Origin: Darksidea phi
Lineage: Eukaryota; Ascomycota; Dothideomycetes; Pleosporales; Lentitheciaceae
Length of the DNA stretch: 64,000 nucleotides
NCBI GenBank assembly: GCA_030770425.1
Contig: JASJFT010000066.1
Location: forward strand, 62,001 to 126,000
Direction of reading: 5' to 3'
Shown here: one piece after another, positions 33,655 through 44,627 of the stretch
How positions within the stretch are numbered: position 1 is the stretch's first letter
Layout of the letters: every line of letters begins with the position of its first letter
Position numbers and translations under genes: made by a program
Notes under the pieces: model-generated
Seen by the model: the letters and a program-made list of their open reading frames with translations, nothing else
Told to the model about the DNA's origin: nothing
Databases searched by the model: none

Positions 33655-35008
33655 CTAGTCCATTTCGTCGTCGATCATGGGCCTTGGCTTCTGCTTGTTC
33701 CCCCCTCGTCCCATACCTCGCTGCGCTTGCTCGAACTTCTGCTCCGCCCGGTTCGCCTCGTCCTCCTTTTCCTGCATGAACCGCTGCTTCTCTTGCTGGA
33801 TGACTTGCAGCACGCCCTGCAAACTATTCCGCCACATGTCCAGCCGTGATGCGACCTCCCTCCACTGGTTCTCGCCAAACACACGGTATGTTGAGCGGTG
33901 GATTAGGAAAGTCTGGTTGAGCTGGCTGAGCTTGCCTTCCACCAGACCGGCGCGGATAACATCAATGACCCACATCTCGACATCTTCCGCCGGTATTTGG
34001 AGCGCTTTGGAGATGTGTGCGTACGGGAGGGACCGTGCTTGCCCTGATGATGCAGCTATTGAGGCCAGAGTGAGTAACCGCATCTTCCGGTTCAGTGCAG
34101 CGCCATCCAGACCAGACTCCTCAATCCAGCCTTCATGCTCGTCCTTGAAGTCGTTATAGTCGTCCAGCAGGTCTGAGTTGAAGATCTCGAGGAGCTGGAA
34201 GTATACGGGTTCGATTTTTTGGAGCGCTTGGATCGAATCGAGAGCGGTGAGGTCCTGGAAGTCGAAGTGGGTTGGGTGAGTGAGGGCGGACTTGAGGGCG
34301 CGGAGAGATAGTTCGCGGGCTTCGGGCGACGCGACCTGGTCTGGGGTAAATGTTCGCAGAGCGCGGAGGAGATATGTGTATGCCTGCTCGTCTTCGCCAG
34401 CATCCGCCGCCACGTCGCTCACTGCGAGGTACAGTTTGCGATCGTCAGACTCGTCCATCTCCCAATCCTCCAGCCAGGTGTCTAGCTGCTTCAGTTGTGG
34501 CCGCAGAGTCTCGAAGTTCGACGTCGCACGAATGACGCGCAGAATAGCGAGGAGAATATGATATCGCATCTCGTGGTGGTCCTTGGGAAGCGTGTTGAAA
34601 ACAGTGCCGAGTACTGAGAGCGCAAGACCGCCGCCATTGGCGGGCGAAGATGTGATCGGAGCGCTGAGATGGGCGCATATCTTGGGGAGGAACATAGGCA
34701 GGTTAGGCGACTGGCGCACGAGGTGGATGAGGAGGTTGTATGCTGCTATAAACTCTATAGATATTGTTAGCCCCTAATTCTTATGTGTCCTATTCATAGG
34801 TACCTTTCTCCGGCGCCTGATTGAGCGCCTGACTGCCCATGACGAGCTTTTTAAGCACCTCATCTTTCTTGTTCTCCTTCAATAGCGCAGCGCACTCGGT
34901 CTGAGTACTTGTGCCGTCATTTTTGAGGTTGTCGATGTACTGTGCGAGCTCTTCGGCAAGCTCCTCGAATGTGCCCTCAATGAGCATGGTAGTGGTAGGG
35001 CCCGGCAT
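33655..35008 (-). CDS. Eukaryotic translation initiation factor 3 subunit M (PCI domain)
   Basis: eIF3m, a PCI-domain subunit of the eIF3 complex that binds the 40S ribosome during initiation. Exon 1 35008-34804 and exon 2 34754-33655 are joined over a 49-bp intron (GTACC...CTATAG), giving 434 aa. The start MPGPTTTMLIEGTFEELAEE matches fungal eIF3m; an upstream in-frame ATG at 35119 would add 37 residues lacking family character. The central region is helical repeats (QAYTYLLRALRTFTPDQVAS). The C-terminal PCI/winged-helix part has LPYAHISKALQIPAEDVEMWVIDVIRAGLV and LNQTFLIHRS. A charged tail (MQEKEDEANRAEQKFEQAQ) ends in PMIDDEMD. The gene is intact and converges with URA6. Confidence 0.93.
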
Positions 35009-35673
35009 ATTGAGCGATTGCGGAAAATATGCTGGAGGGTAAAGAGGGAAGGCGAGGGTGCTAGACACGGGTGCACCGTGGGCTTTGTCGAGGATACTTG
35101 CCGTGGTGGGATGTGCCAAGATTTCAAAATTCCTATCGATAGTGCACGTGACTGTCTAGATCCGTGCGCTACTCTAAGTGCAGATGAAGGACAGATCAGA
35201 TCTCAACCATTCAGTGTTTGATTACCACCGCCTTCGCTACCACCCAAAATTAAATAGTGAATCTCAAAAGCTTTAAGCCTTGCAACGGTTATGGTACTTT
35301 ACCTGGCGATATTAATGACCTCATTCTTTCACCGATCTTTGCAGAATGGAAATCTTTATGTTATACGAAACTATCGCCCATCGTCCTTGCGGCCATTATC
35401 GAATGATTCCCATTTCATATCAGTTTCATTCAATGTACAAATCTGCATGCGGTGCATCTCAAAGGTACAAAGTATTCGGCACTTCTCGACTCACTGAACG
35501 CATCGTATTGTAGCAACTTTTCTCGACAGCGCCGCTTCTAGGACAACAGGTATCTGGAAAGGCCTTAAAAACTTCGTACACCGGCTTTACAGTTCATGTG
35601 CACCGTCGTGCACTTACGCGCAGAATGTTTCTCTAACCCAGATCAAGTCTCCCGGGTCCAAGAACACTTGAAT
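35009..35673. other. Intergenic, nothing recognised
   Basis: Holds the eIF3m promoter and the 3' flank of the secreted-protein gene. Only short frames without motifs. Confidence 0.5.
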
Positions 35674-36434
35674 CTACGTAGGGTTCACACTCTCCGGGCA
35701 ATCTACTTTCCACTTGCATGCCTTCACTAGGTTAAGTGTCATCGGAATGATGTCGTCCCAAGTACGGCTCACGCCTATACTCAAATCAGCATGAATCCAC
35801 AGCTCAATATCGACAACCGAGACCTACCATCCCAGAGGGCAATGGTATTATTCTTGTTGCCTCCCTCGACGACAACAAAAGAGCGCCTCGTGAGCTTGCT
35901 CCCGTCGTCAACGCTGAGTACGTTGTTTGGTGTGACAAACGTTGCCCACTCCATCAGCATCCCTGGGGGGATCGAATCGCTCGTTGGGTAACCTGCGTTG
36001 ACCAAGTACAGCAGCTCTCCGGATGGACCCGGGCCCATGAGGGCAGCTTCTTGATGGTCATCGAGAGCAAATGCTGAGAAGCGCGGGCTCCCCTGGGCGG
36101 TGTTGTTGTAGAACTCGAACTTGGTTGCAGCGGTTTGGTTCGCGGTGGGTGTGTAAATGGGGTACACAGACGTCCGCGATGCGTTTGTGTAAGTCACGTA
36201 TTGGCCGTTGTAGGTCGGGTCCTCGGCACTGATGGAGAGGTGTCAATTTGGCTGGTGTAAGAAAGATGGTAAGACCTACGCCGTAATTTGAAGGTTGTAC
36301 ATCTGTGTATTCTTCTGGGGCGGGTACCGCTGCTTCACGGGAAGCTCAATGGAGGTATCTGTAGGGATGTTCCCTAGAGGGAAAGCAGACACAATGCTAT
36401 ACAGAGCAGCAACTGCGATAAGGAATGACTTCAT
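35674..36434 (-). CDS. Small secreted protein, 218 aa, unknown family
   Basis: Three exons, 36434-36280, 36228-35828 and 35774-35674, with introns of 51 and 53 bp, sum to 657 nt. The N-terminus MKSFLIAVAALYSIVSAFPLG is a good signal peptide with likely cleavage after SAF or just beyond. The mature part contains several possible N-glycosylation sites (NAS, NQT, NNT, NNT) and reads KFEFYNNTAQGSPRFSAFAL and GELLYLVNAGYP. The third exon supplies a C-terminal ACKWKVDCPESVNPT with two Cys that could form a disulfide. It sits 1.1 kb from another secreted gene on the same strand. No enzyme motif is seen; extracellular or wall-associated location is inferred from the signal peptide. Confidence 0.75.
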
Positions 36435-37567
36435 GATTGCTGATTGGCGACTTAGGACTTGACGCTTGATGCTGGACCGAGCTCCACTGATGAGGACCGC
36501 TACGACTATGGTACCCACATTCTTATACTCCCGTCATGACGATTCTCTGCACTGTCTAGGACCCGTGCTCTTTGATCCCGATTCGCGCGTTCATCAACAC
36601 GTCAATCTACCTGTCAGCAGCATTCCGCTCCTTCTTCTGACGGTACCAGCCCTCATTGTCATCATCCATATTAGCTTCGAAAAGGCCGATATATGGAGTG
36701 TCGCCCTCTTAGGTTGAAGCAGAGTGTGACATCTGTTCAAGCTAGGTAGACTGCTGTTTCAAGCAATGCTCAGGTACCATTCGCTTACCCGGTAGATATA
36801 GGAAGAATCACCGTAGTGGGCCTCAATAGGCATTTCCAGAGTCGCATCTTACCTACCTGCATAAGAACGTCGTACTCTCATGATTTTCCGGGCCTCCGGT
36901 TGCACCCCGACGTTGTTGTGCGTGGGGTGTTGCAGTACAGCGAGGACATCAAACGTTGCAACAGACGCGCGTTGCCTCAGTTGCATTGTACCAGGATATA
37001 TTGCTGACAGGAATGCAGAAGCGGCACCGACTAGCCTGCAATTCTGTGAAGCGCCAGCGCTACCTTTTCAAAAACCATCAGGGTGAACTGCGACCAATTG
37101 CGTACTCGCCCGTTGGATGTGTTGTTGAAGTGTTGTAGCCCATCATGAGCGCGGATATTATCTATCAGCCGGTTGAATATGCAAATGTGGCCGTTCGCTA
37201 ACCGCGTGCAACATTGCCGTCGTACACGCTATACACTTCGGAGCCATTTCTGCATACCCTAGCAGGAGGCCTCGAAGTGCGACAAAATATCGAAACGTCG
37301 GCGTTATGGTCGGTGCCTTTGCCAGTTAATAGTATCGATGGCCTTGTGCGCGATATTGATACTTTCGAAAGATCTGGTGTCTGTCATTTGGATCCACGGT
37401 CTGCTGACACGAGAGAAAGAGAACGCGAATTCCGACATCAAACTGGTCAATGGCAAAAACAGCGATGAGAAGCAAAAAGCATCCATATTGCGACTGAAAA
37501 GTTACACATCTCATATCTAAACCGCTAGCATTCTGTCCACCCAACGTCTCTTTCCCTTCTCACTTCT
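36435..37567. other. Intergenic, nothing recognised
   Basis: Promoter side of the secreted-protein gene and 3' flank of the PEBP gene. Frames are short and motif-free. Confidence 0.5.
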
Positions 37568-38265
37568 TTATCCCACCCACGCATCCCACCTCTTTGTATT
37601 ATCCCCGCTCTGCACCTGGAGATAATTTGCCGCAATCGGCGCACTCAACCCCGCATCGGTAATGAACTTTGGCCAGTCAATGCCCATGCGGCTCTGCACT
37701 ACACTCTTATGCGCAGCGGGAACGGCAAAGTTAGCAGGCTGTTCGTGGAGGACGAAGACATAGTTGTGAGGGTGCTTGGGCGTCTCAGCGGGTGGTGCGG
37801 GACCGAAGTAGGAGCTGGGCCCGGTGGCCTTCGTGGTGAGGATCGAGGTCCCGTTTTGCGTTTGGCCGGAGGGAGTGAAATCTTGGAGGAGGGCGTGGAG
37901 GACGGTGCCGCGGGTTGCACCGTTGGGTCTGTCGATGTCTTTGGAGTGTTTAGTTACGCCCGTTCTTCGCGGTTCGAGTTACTTACCGATCATAGCCAAC
38001 AGATACTTGCCCGACAACGTGACGTTTGTCAGCCCGATGGTAGGCTGCTTCGCGGTAGCTGTATTCCGATTAACCCTCACTCTCTCCTTCCCTCAAGCAA
38101 CAGCAACATACCTGACTTCTTGACCATCAATCCAGGTGTAATGTAGGTTGTGCCATAATACACATCCAAGGTCTTATTAACGGCCGGCAAAAATCCCGCA
38201 GGCGTTGATTGCGCAAACGCAGAAACCGCAAGGAGCAACGAGGAAACAACAGTCGTGGGTAACAT
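37568..38265 (-). CDS. Secreted PEBP-like (phosphatidylethanolamine-binding) protein, 198 aa
   Basis: Exons 38265-38112, 38058-37987 and 37938-37568, with 53- and 48-bp introns, sum to 597 nt. The N-terminus MLPTTVVSSLLLAVSAFAQS is a signal peptide. The body shows the PEBP fold signatures: LTNVTLSGKYLLAMIDIDRPNG (the strand ending in the conserved D.D.P), a following LHALLQDF, then SYFGPAPPAETPKHPHNYVFVL, equivalent to the GP.PP..G.H.Y.F.L block. Ligand-pocket residues Asp-Pro and Pro-Pro...His are kept. Secreted PEBP-like proteins of ascomycetes have no settled role. It is the first of two adjacent minus-strand secreted-protein genes. The gene appears intact. Confidence 0.85.
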
Positions 38266-40306
38266 CTTTGCAACAAAGATTCAGTTTCGTGAATGCCACA
38301 GTTGCACCAGTCGCAGCATCCGCCCAGCGTCACCGTATTATATGCAGATCCTACAGTCGCATTGTCCGGGTAGTAGGGCGGGTCGGCGGGCCCACTTCGA
38401 TCTAAACTGTCTTTCGACGTCGGAGTGTATGGTGCCATTATGGAAGATGGTCAATCATACGTAGCATGTAGATGGGCCAAGGAGACGAGTTGTATGATTG
38501 GTTGCTTTTGGGAGGTGTTGATGAGGCTCTTGTATGGCTGAAAGGGCTAATATACCTATACCCCGGTCGAACCCCGCAATGAGAGCTCAGGAACGCTCGG
38601 CGTCATTTGCAGGGTTCGGCATTTGTGGGATGGTGCGTTCTCGCCATTTCAAGTATACGTAAAGGAAGTGGGCATGTGGCGGGGTTTGCTGTGATACACG
38701 GCGTTGCCGTCCACTGTTACGATCATCTTTAATTGGAAAAATAAGTCCTTTGGTTATGAACCATGATGTAGATTATGTATGACTTTGAACACATTTATTA
38801 GGGAAGAAGTTGCAAGTTGGTGAGGGTAAATGGACAAAAATGAAGAAGTACGGGCTATGGTTGAAGAACCTCACTGGAGTTCGAGACCAAAAGAAAGGAT
38901 TGGACACCAGAATATACATTGAAGGAAATTCCGACTTGGAAAATGAGTATCGCAGCTCGAAGCGTAGAAGAATTAAACGACCCACCCTAAGTAGAAGCAT
39001 TTTGTGTAGGGTGGTCCTTTTCGGTTCATGGATTTGCCACTGAGTAATTAACGTCCACCTTTCTAGCAGTGGAAGGCTCGTCGGGCCTTGTTCGCCGGAT
39101 GGATAATGGACTGGCTGCTAACGCGCTACATTCCCCCCATAGGAATCCCCTATGTTGAATCCGCTCTTCCTGGTATCGACCTAGATGTAGACGTCGACGA
39201 TACTACTTTGGGCTTCTACTCTAAAGCCTTCTCGTCGGAGATCAGCGGAAACTTGCAAAAAGTCTGCGTTAAAGGCAACGCGCATGGCGAATATGAGAGC
39301 GATGGCGAAAGGCAAAGAGTTGCCGTTTAAAGCCCGATTCTTACAACGACACGTCTCGACATGGATTAGATCACCATCCGAATTTTCGTCGAAGCTCCTT
39401 GGACGGGCTATTACGCTTGACGCTTTTTTTTTTCGCATGTATTTTTGTGCGTTGTTAGCGGGAGCATAATCTGGTACTGTTCTTCTAGTTCTTTTTTATT
39501 GCCAAAAATTATTATTAAATCTAATAGCTCTCTACATTAAATTGCTAACATAACCATAACGTTTAACCGTAGGCCGGAGTTAACCTGTGCATATAGATGG
39601 CGAGCTAATACTGTCTACTCGCGCAGAATCGGTATTTCCTGCATGGTTATTCAGCAGCAAAGCCTTCTTAAACGTTGGCCTTTCCAGTCTCCAGCAAATA
39701 GGAGAGTGGATCTTGGACGTACATAAGTTAAAAGACTATGGGTCGGAGCTGCCGAGCTTCGGGAGTCCGTGTGGCCTACAAAAGATGCTCATCAGCGGTC
39801 TATCTCTACACGTTGCCCCCGCTTAGGACAAAAAGAGTACAGATCACTTTTCTTCACTGAGGTAGTAAGAGTATAGTCAAAGAGTATAGTCGGATGGAAA
39901 AGTCGTAGCTGCAACCGTTGAACCAGTTCCTAAGACAAGAAGCTCTTACTACTTATAACACTTTTATAAAGGTCTTATCTAGACCTTAGCGCCTTATTAT
40001 AGTATTAGGAAGTTATTATCAACCTTATGTCTGCGATAGCGCGCAAATTCATGAAGGTCGCCACGCGAGTCAGTACTTCTAATTAAATCCATTGCTGGTC
40101 TCGGCTACTGTGAAACGGCTTCGCATACCCCATATAATCCTTACAGTGTAATTTACTTACGATACAGTGGATGTCAGACCGGTGGCTGTGCGGACTCCTG
40201 GCAAATGGGCCGCTGAGCGCCCCAGCCTTGCGATCCAACTCAACCTTAACTATGCCTCCGACCGCCAACTTAAACTCTATGAAAACACCTACAGAATACG
40301 CCATCT

Positions 40307-40308
<2 letters not shown>
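38266..40308. other. 2-kb interval with decayed repeats, no supported gene
   Basis: Several 60-85 codon frames overlap on both strands around 38770-39830 but lack motifs and splice continuity. 39840-40030 is AT-rich with repeated AGAGTATAGTC words and CTTATTA runs, like degraded transposon sequence. Confidence 0.45.

Positions 40309-40361
<53 letters not shown>
40309..40361 (+). repeat. (TC)n(TG)n compound microsatellite
   Basis: About 18 TC dinucleotides followed by about 8 TG dinucleotides. It lies 100 bp upstream of the zinc-knuckle relic. Confidence 0.95.
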
Positions 40362-40439
40362 TCTATTATCTATTATGACCGTGCACTCTATGGGTTTACC
40401 AAGCCGGAAGATGCAAATAAGATTATAGACAATGGTCTA

Positions 40440-40740
40440 CATTAGCAAGCCGAAGTTTCAGTGTGAGCGATACGAGTGATAGTGCCCAAAGGCAGTGCTT
40501 CAAGTGCCAGCGATATGGCCACATAAGAGCCCAGTGCAAGGCACCAGCATATGGCTACTGTGCGCAAGAGCACGACACCCGGGACTGCCCATCAAAATCC
40601 GACCGGACTGTACCAAGGAGATGCGCGACCTGGGGACAAATACGAGGCGTAGAACCGCCAATGCCCGGACCAGGAAGGAAGAGATACGAAGAGTGAATTG
40701 CGGTGTGTTTAGAATCACGCAGGCGAGCTGAAGAAATCTG
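40440..40740 (+). mobile_element. Relic of a non-LTR retrotransposon ORF1 (zinc knuckle)
   Basis: A 77-codon plus-strand frame (40463-40696) holds QCFKCQRYGHIRAQC, an exact C-x2-C-x4-H-x4-C zinc knuckle. It is followed by YCAQEHDTRDC, a second knuckle that has lost its first Cys (Tyr in its place). This paired arrangement is typical of gag-like ORF1 proteins of Tad1-type fungal LINEs. There is no ATG at the 5' end, no reverse transcriptase nearby, and the frame ends quickly, so only a fragment remains. Confidence 0.65.
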
Positions 40741-41127
40741 GAGCGAGAAGATGTCCTTTCTTATGCGCAGGCTGTGGCCTTCTCCCCTTCTCGTTCTCCT
40801 CTACCATTCTAGCTCACCGCCTCCTTAGCTTAATCTGATTTCGCAAAAAGAGAGTTCGTATTATAATATCGTTATTATTTAGTATTAAGTAGTAAGACTT
40901 CTTATTATTTACGTTAGATTTAATTACCTACTAAAGCCAGAATGGCTTATTATGCGTCGAACGCGATTAACGAGTCGACGCGTTCTAACGCGAGGTTAAT
41001 GTAAAAAACGACAGTAGACTATAATAGCATCCTCCTAGAAATATCCTAGTACTCCATTTATCGGACAGGTATTCGCGTCAATCGATGCAGTCGTCGGTCA
41101 GTAGTCTGGCGTTTAGCCAGGCCCTCC

Positions 41128-41550
41128 TGTTACGATATCCCACGGTCAGGTAGGGGATAATCGGAATCAGGGTTATTCTCGTAAGAGATGAGCGAGGAAG
41201 GTCCGAAGAGAGGTGAGAATAGGATTCAACTTCCGACGGATAGGAAGTAACGATAGGTAAATTGATCTGTGCAATCTGGTGCTATGAACAAAAGACTATC
41301 TCTGGTAAACAGATGAGATGACCACAAAGAGTCCTAGATATACTAGAATGACCGTCCTTATATCCCCCTACCCTTTTTACTCGTAGTCCAATTAGATCCT
41401 TGCTGGTCTTTCTCCTCCGTGACATCCATCTGTCACTCTTGACAGCCGCTGGCTTCTGCCCAGATCCTCTGTCACGTCACGTGATCTGCTGATCTAATCC
41501 TGCCCCGCATATCGTCGTACTACGTCGAACTCTGTCGTCGTACGCCGACA
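41128..41550 (+). mobile_element. Possible solo LTR
   Basis: A 423-bp block begins TGTTACGATATCCC and ends GCCGACA, the TG...CA format of LTRs. It contains a TATA-like CTTATATCCCCC about two thirds along and lacks coding potential. I could not see a 5-bp target duplication or a second copy, so the boundaries are tentative. Confidence 0.25.
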
Positions 41551-41578
41551 TGTTCCATCAAGCCTTACGATCCCTTCT

Positions 41579-43156
41579 TCATCGTCTGCTTGATTCTGGA
41601 GAAACCTGTGTGTCTCTGCGTAATACCTGTGTGTCTACTAATGCGTAATAACGGTGAACATACTCCACATCCTCCCTAAACCAAGTCCGAATATTCGTGC
41701 TATCGTAGGCTTCTGCCCTCGCGACTTTGAAAGCAAGACCAGGTAAAGAAACTGGATTCAACGCCTGCTCCTGGAACCAATCCCATACCTCATCAATGCC
41801 AGTACCTTGAGATTGTTTAAAATGCTTCCACCCACTCCCTTCAGCTCCTTTGCCAAGGTCCGCCAGTATCTTATTAAGGTCCGCCCGTATCGCGTTAATG
41901 GTAATATCTGAATGCTCAGATTGGTTGAGGATTTTGTGAACTTCGTCAGATTCGGTAGTAAAATGCACGAACCATTCGAGAGCAGACCTCATGATGATAC
42001 ACTTCCCCACATCGGCCCAAGGCTCGTTATTGTACGCTATATTGGTTGTCGGGCACTTCGGGAGCAGATTGTCGAGAAGGCACAATATTGGCCACTGTAT
42101 TGGCAACACATTGACCGCCCCTAGTGGAAACAACCTGTCTTTCAAATTCTTTTTCATTCTTTCGAACTCGTCAGGAAAGCCCATGTTCTTAATAGCATTT
42201 CGTAGAACCAGTGGATAGTTCTGATTAGTTCTTTCCAGGAAGTTGAAGAGTCCGCTCAAGGTCGTAGATGAGAGTCTGTCCAAGGTCGTATATGAGAACC
42301 ATTGGGCCATATCCTGGTTCTTGAGCAGATCCATCTTTCGAAGAACGATTGCCAGCTCGTCTCGGTTGGAGATCTTCGCCTTCGTGCGCTTGAGGAACAT
42401 ATCGTAAAAGTGTTCCAAAAGCATGTCTCCCGAGACGATGAACCCCTGGAGCGCATCCATGATCTTGTTCTCCTCGTCCGTTGGTTCGCCGTAAAGGTGA
42501 CTTTTGTAGAGTATATCATGTCCTACTTCTGAAAGACCATGCGAGAGCGCCGAGAGCACTTGGATCTCAACCCTGTCACGCTCCTTCCAAATGTACCCGA
42601 GTTTCGCTGATTGATTTGCTTGCATTCTGGCCCTATAATGCGTCGCGCGATACCCTAAGTGTTTTCTTTTGTATCCTTTTCGCTGACTGCCCCGGCCCTC
42701 AGTTCCATCATGGATCTTCACTTCAACATTGTTCCAAATGGACTTGACCAGTCGTCCCACCTTGCCCTGCTGATCCTCATTGGGCATATAAAGAATGATG
42801 CGCACGCCCGCGAGATCCCAAATGTCGTCCCAGATATCTTCGGTGCATTGGTACGCCTTCTCCTCCTGTCTCATTACTAGTTTCTCTGTCAGACTCTTCT
42901 CTTCCTTCGCACGGCAGGTGATATTTGCTAGCACGTCACGCCCGAGGTCGGACTGTAGTTCCTCTCGTATGAGCTCCTGTGCGCGTTCGGCAAGGAGCAC
43001 ATAGTGATCGCGATAGTACTCCTTCTGGACGAACTTGGTAACGACCTCGGGCGTCGTATCGTGTCCGACGCGGGGTTGGTGCTCCGCTGGATCCATGCTT
43101 CTCATGGCTGTTTGGGTTACAGTGTCATTAAGGGATCTTCCCGAGGAATCTTCCAT
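41579..43156 (-). CDS. RelA/SpoT-domain protein (fungal alarmone synthetase-like), 525 aa
   Basis: Single intronless frame from ATG 43156. Residues about 80-220 match the (p)ppGpp synthetase domain: CRAKEEKSLTEKL (R82, K84, S88, K92), IWDLAGVRIIL (D114, G117, R119), HLGYRATHYRAR (G168, Y169, H173) and VEIQVLSALSHGLSEVGHDILYK (E198, Q199, E210, H213, Y217, K218). In bacteria these positions bind ATP and GTP or GDP and transfer pyrophosphate. The usual Arg after EIQ is Leu here. No HD hydrolase domain and no TGS or ACT domains are visible, so it resembles a small alarmone synthetase with a fungus-specific helical C-terminus (about 300 aa). RelA/SpoT-like genes are known in some ascomycetes, but their product is uncertain. 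No targeting signal is evident. Confidence 0.85.
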   Translation of the reverse strand: MEDSSGRSLNDTVTQTAMRSMDPAEHQPRVGHDTTPEVVTKFVQKEYYRDHYVLLAERAQELIREELQSDLGRDVLANITCRAKEEKSLTEKLVMRQEEKAYQCTEDIWDDIWDLAGVRIILYMPNEDQQGKVGRLVKSIWNNVEVKIHDGTEGRGSQRKGYKRKHLGYRATHYRARMQANQSAKLGYIWKERDRVEIQVLSALSHGLSEVGHDILYKSHLYGEPTDEENKIMDALQGFIVSGDMLLEHFYDMFLKRTKAKISNRDELAIVLRKMDLLKNQDMAQWFSYTTLDRLSSTTLSGLFNFLERTNQNYPLVLRNAIKNMGFPDEFERMKKNLKDRLFPLGAVNVLPIQWPILCLLDNLLPKCPTTNIAYNNEPWADVGKCIIMRSALEWFVHFTTESDEVHKILNQSEHSDITINAIRADLNKILADLGKGAEGSGWKHFKQSQGTGIDEVWDWFQEQALNPVSLPGLAFKVARAEAYDSTNIRTWFREDVEYVHRYYALVDTQVLRRDTQVSPESSRR

Positions 43157-43927
43157 CTTGAAGCTTCAAACACAGCAAAATTGGGGACAAGGCCTTGGGA
43201 GTCAACACTCAGCCTTGCGATGGAGTGCTCGAGCAAAGTATTGCGATCAGGCTGGAGGCGCGCACACACACCCTAGCTTTCTCGTCAAATCCGCGACAAT
43301 AAACGACTTTGTAAGGGAATTTGCTAGAGTAGGGTGGCATCCACTGTTGATCAGGCAGTGTGGGGTCCTTATCTAGAGGACAAGTCTTGGGCGTGCCACG
43401 GGGCATGCAATTGTTCCAGCTGACCTGTCGCCTTTTAATGAGGGCTGAAATCAGATACCATGATTGGACATCTTGCCGCCAAGATAATGTAACGTACTTC
43501 ACAAGTTGCTTTTCTCAAGCCGGATCATGCTGCCTTGTGGTGAACGCCCTGTCGTAATTGAATCTCGCTCTGGAGATTGGAAGGCAGCGTTGGTACCAGC
43601 GGAGGAAAGCGTATTCCATATTTTCAAGGCAATCTCACTCGAGTGTCGCCATTCGAAACCTACCTTAGATATCGTTTGCAGCCTAATCCATAACCTGCTG
43701 AGCCCGTGATTCAACAATTACATAGTGTCTCCACTACACACACGCTCCCTACAGATTACGTAGGCATATCTAGCTGACCGTGGATATGCTATTGATATTC
43801 CGATCGCTTGCACAGCCACCGACCTTACAGTAAATTACCTACAGACGCTATTAGGGGCGGCAAAAGACCGCATTACCACTACTTAGCGTAATAATTCCTA
43901 ATCTACTACTGTTTCCAATACACTACC
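43157..43927. other. Upstream region of the RelA/SpoT gene
   Basis: Only short motif-free frames. It provides the promoter of the RelA/SpoT gene and ends at the left terminal inverted repeat of the adjacent element. Confidence 0.5.
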
Positions 43928-44422
43928 ACTAATGTGGCCGTGCAGCGGAAATAGACCAAATATCACCGTTCCTATAGTAGGCTTCGCCCCTCCCCTAAAG
44001 CTCTTAGGCAAGAGAACAATACCCGCAGTCTTATACGAGAAGGCATAGGCTAGAATTAATACAACGATATAGTTGTTTTCTAGTGTTAGTGGTAGGACTT
44101 ATCATTCGCGTCAGCACGCGTTGAGCCTTACCTCGCGTTAGACGCGCAATGGCTGTCGGCCGCCGCCTAGACTGCTGGGAGCGACCGCCCGTAAGCTAGA
44201 GAGCGACAGCCTACACATCAGGGAGCGACTGCCCATAATCTGGGGAGCAACCGCCCACAAGTTAGCGAGCGACCGCCTACAAGTTAGGGAGCAACCGCGC
44301 AAAAGCTAGGGGGCAGCCGCCTGTTAGCTCAGAGTCGCTAAATTTTAGTGGGCAAAATCAGTGGCATTTGGGTCAGAAACTAGTGGTATTTCGGTCCATT
44401 TCCGCTGCACGGCCACATTAGT
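43928..44422. mobile_element. 495-bp TIR element (MITE-like)
   Basis: The left end ACTAATGTGGCCGTGCAGCG continues as GAAATAGACC(A)AATATCAC. The right end is its near-perfect inverted copy, about 40 bp with three transitions and one gap. The element has no transposase frame, so it is non-autonomous. A TA dinucleotide flanks the GTGGCC ends on both sides, compatible with a TA target duplication, but the palindromic ACTA/TAGT ends make the exact boundary ambiguous. A 22-bp minisatellite fills part of the interior. Confidence 0.8.
44179..44333 (+). repeat. 22-bp minisatellite, 7 diverged copies, inside the TIR element
   Basis: Units of the form GGGAGCGACCGCCYRYAAGYTA repeat seven times with variation at each copy (GAGCRACYGCC is the conserved core). 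The array is GC-rich relative to the flanks. Copy divergence is mainly transitions. Confidence 0.85.
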
Positions 44423-44627
44423 ATATATCAGCGCTGTGTATACGTATCCTACTTTTATAGCGTTAAGAGCCCAGTCCTATCGTTATTACTTGGTTTCTAT
44501 TCTGATGGCTGCTACATTACTACCTGAATTTATCCCCACGAAAATCCACTTCTCAGAGAACTCTTGTACAGGTCATGCACCATAAAGGAAACACCACCAG
44601 CGCATCCATAACCTAGGTTACTTACGC

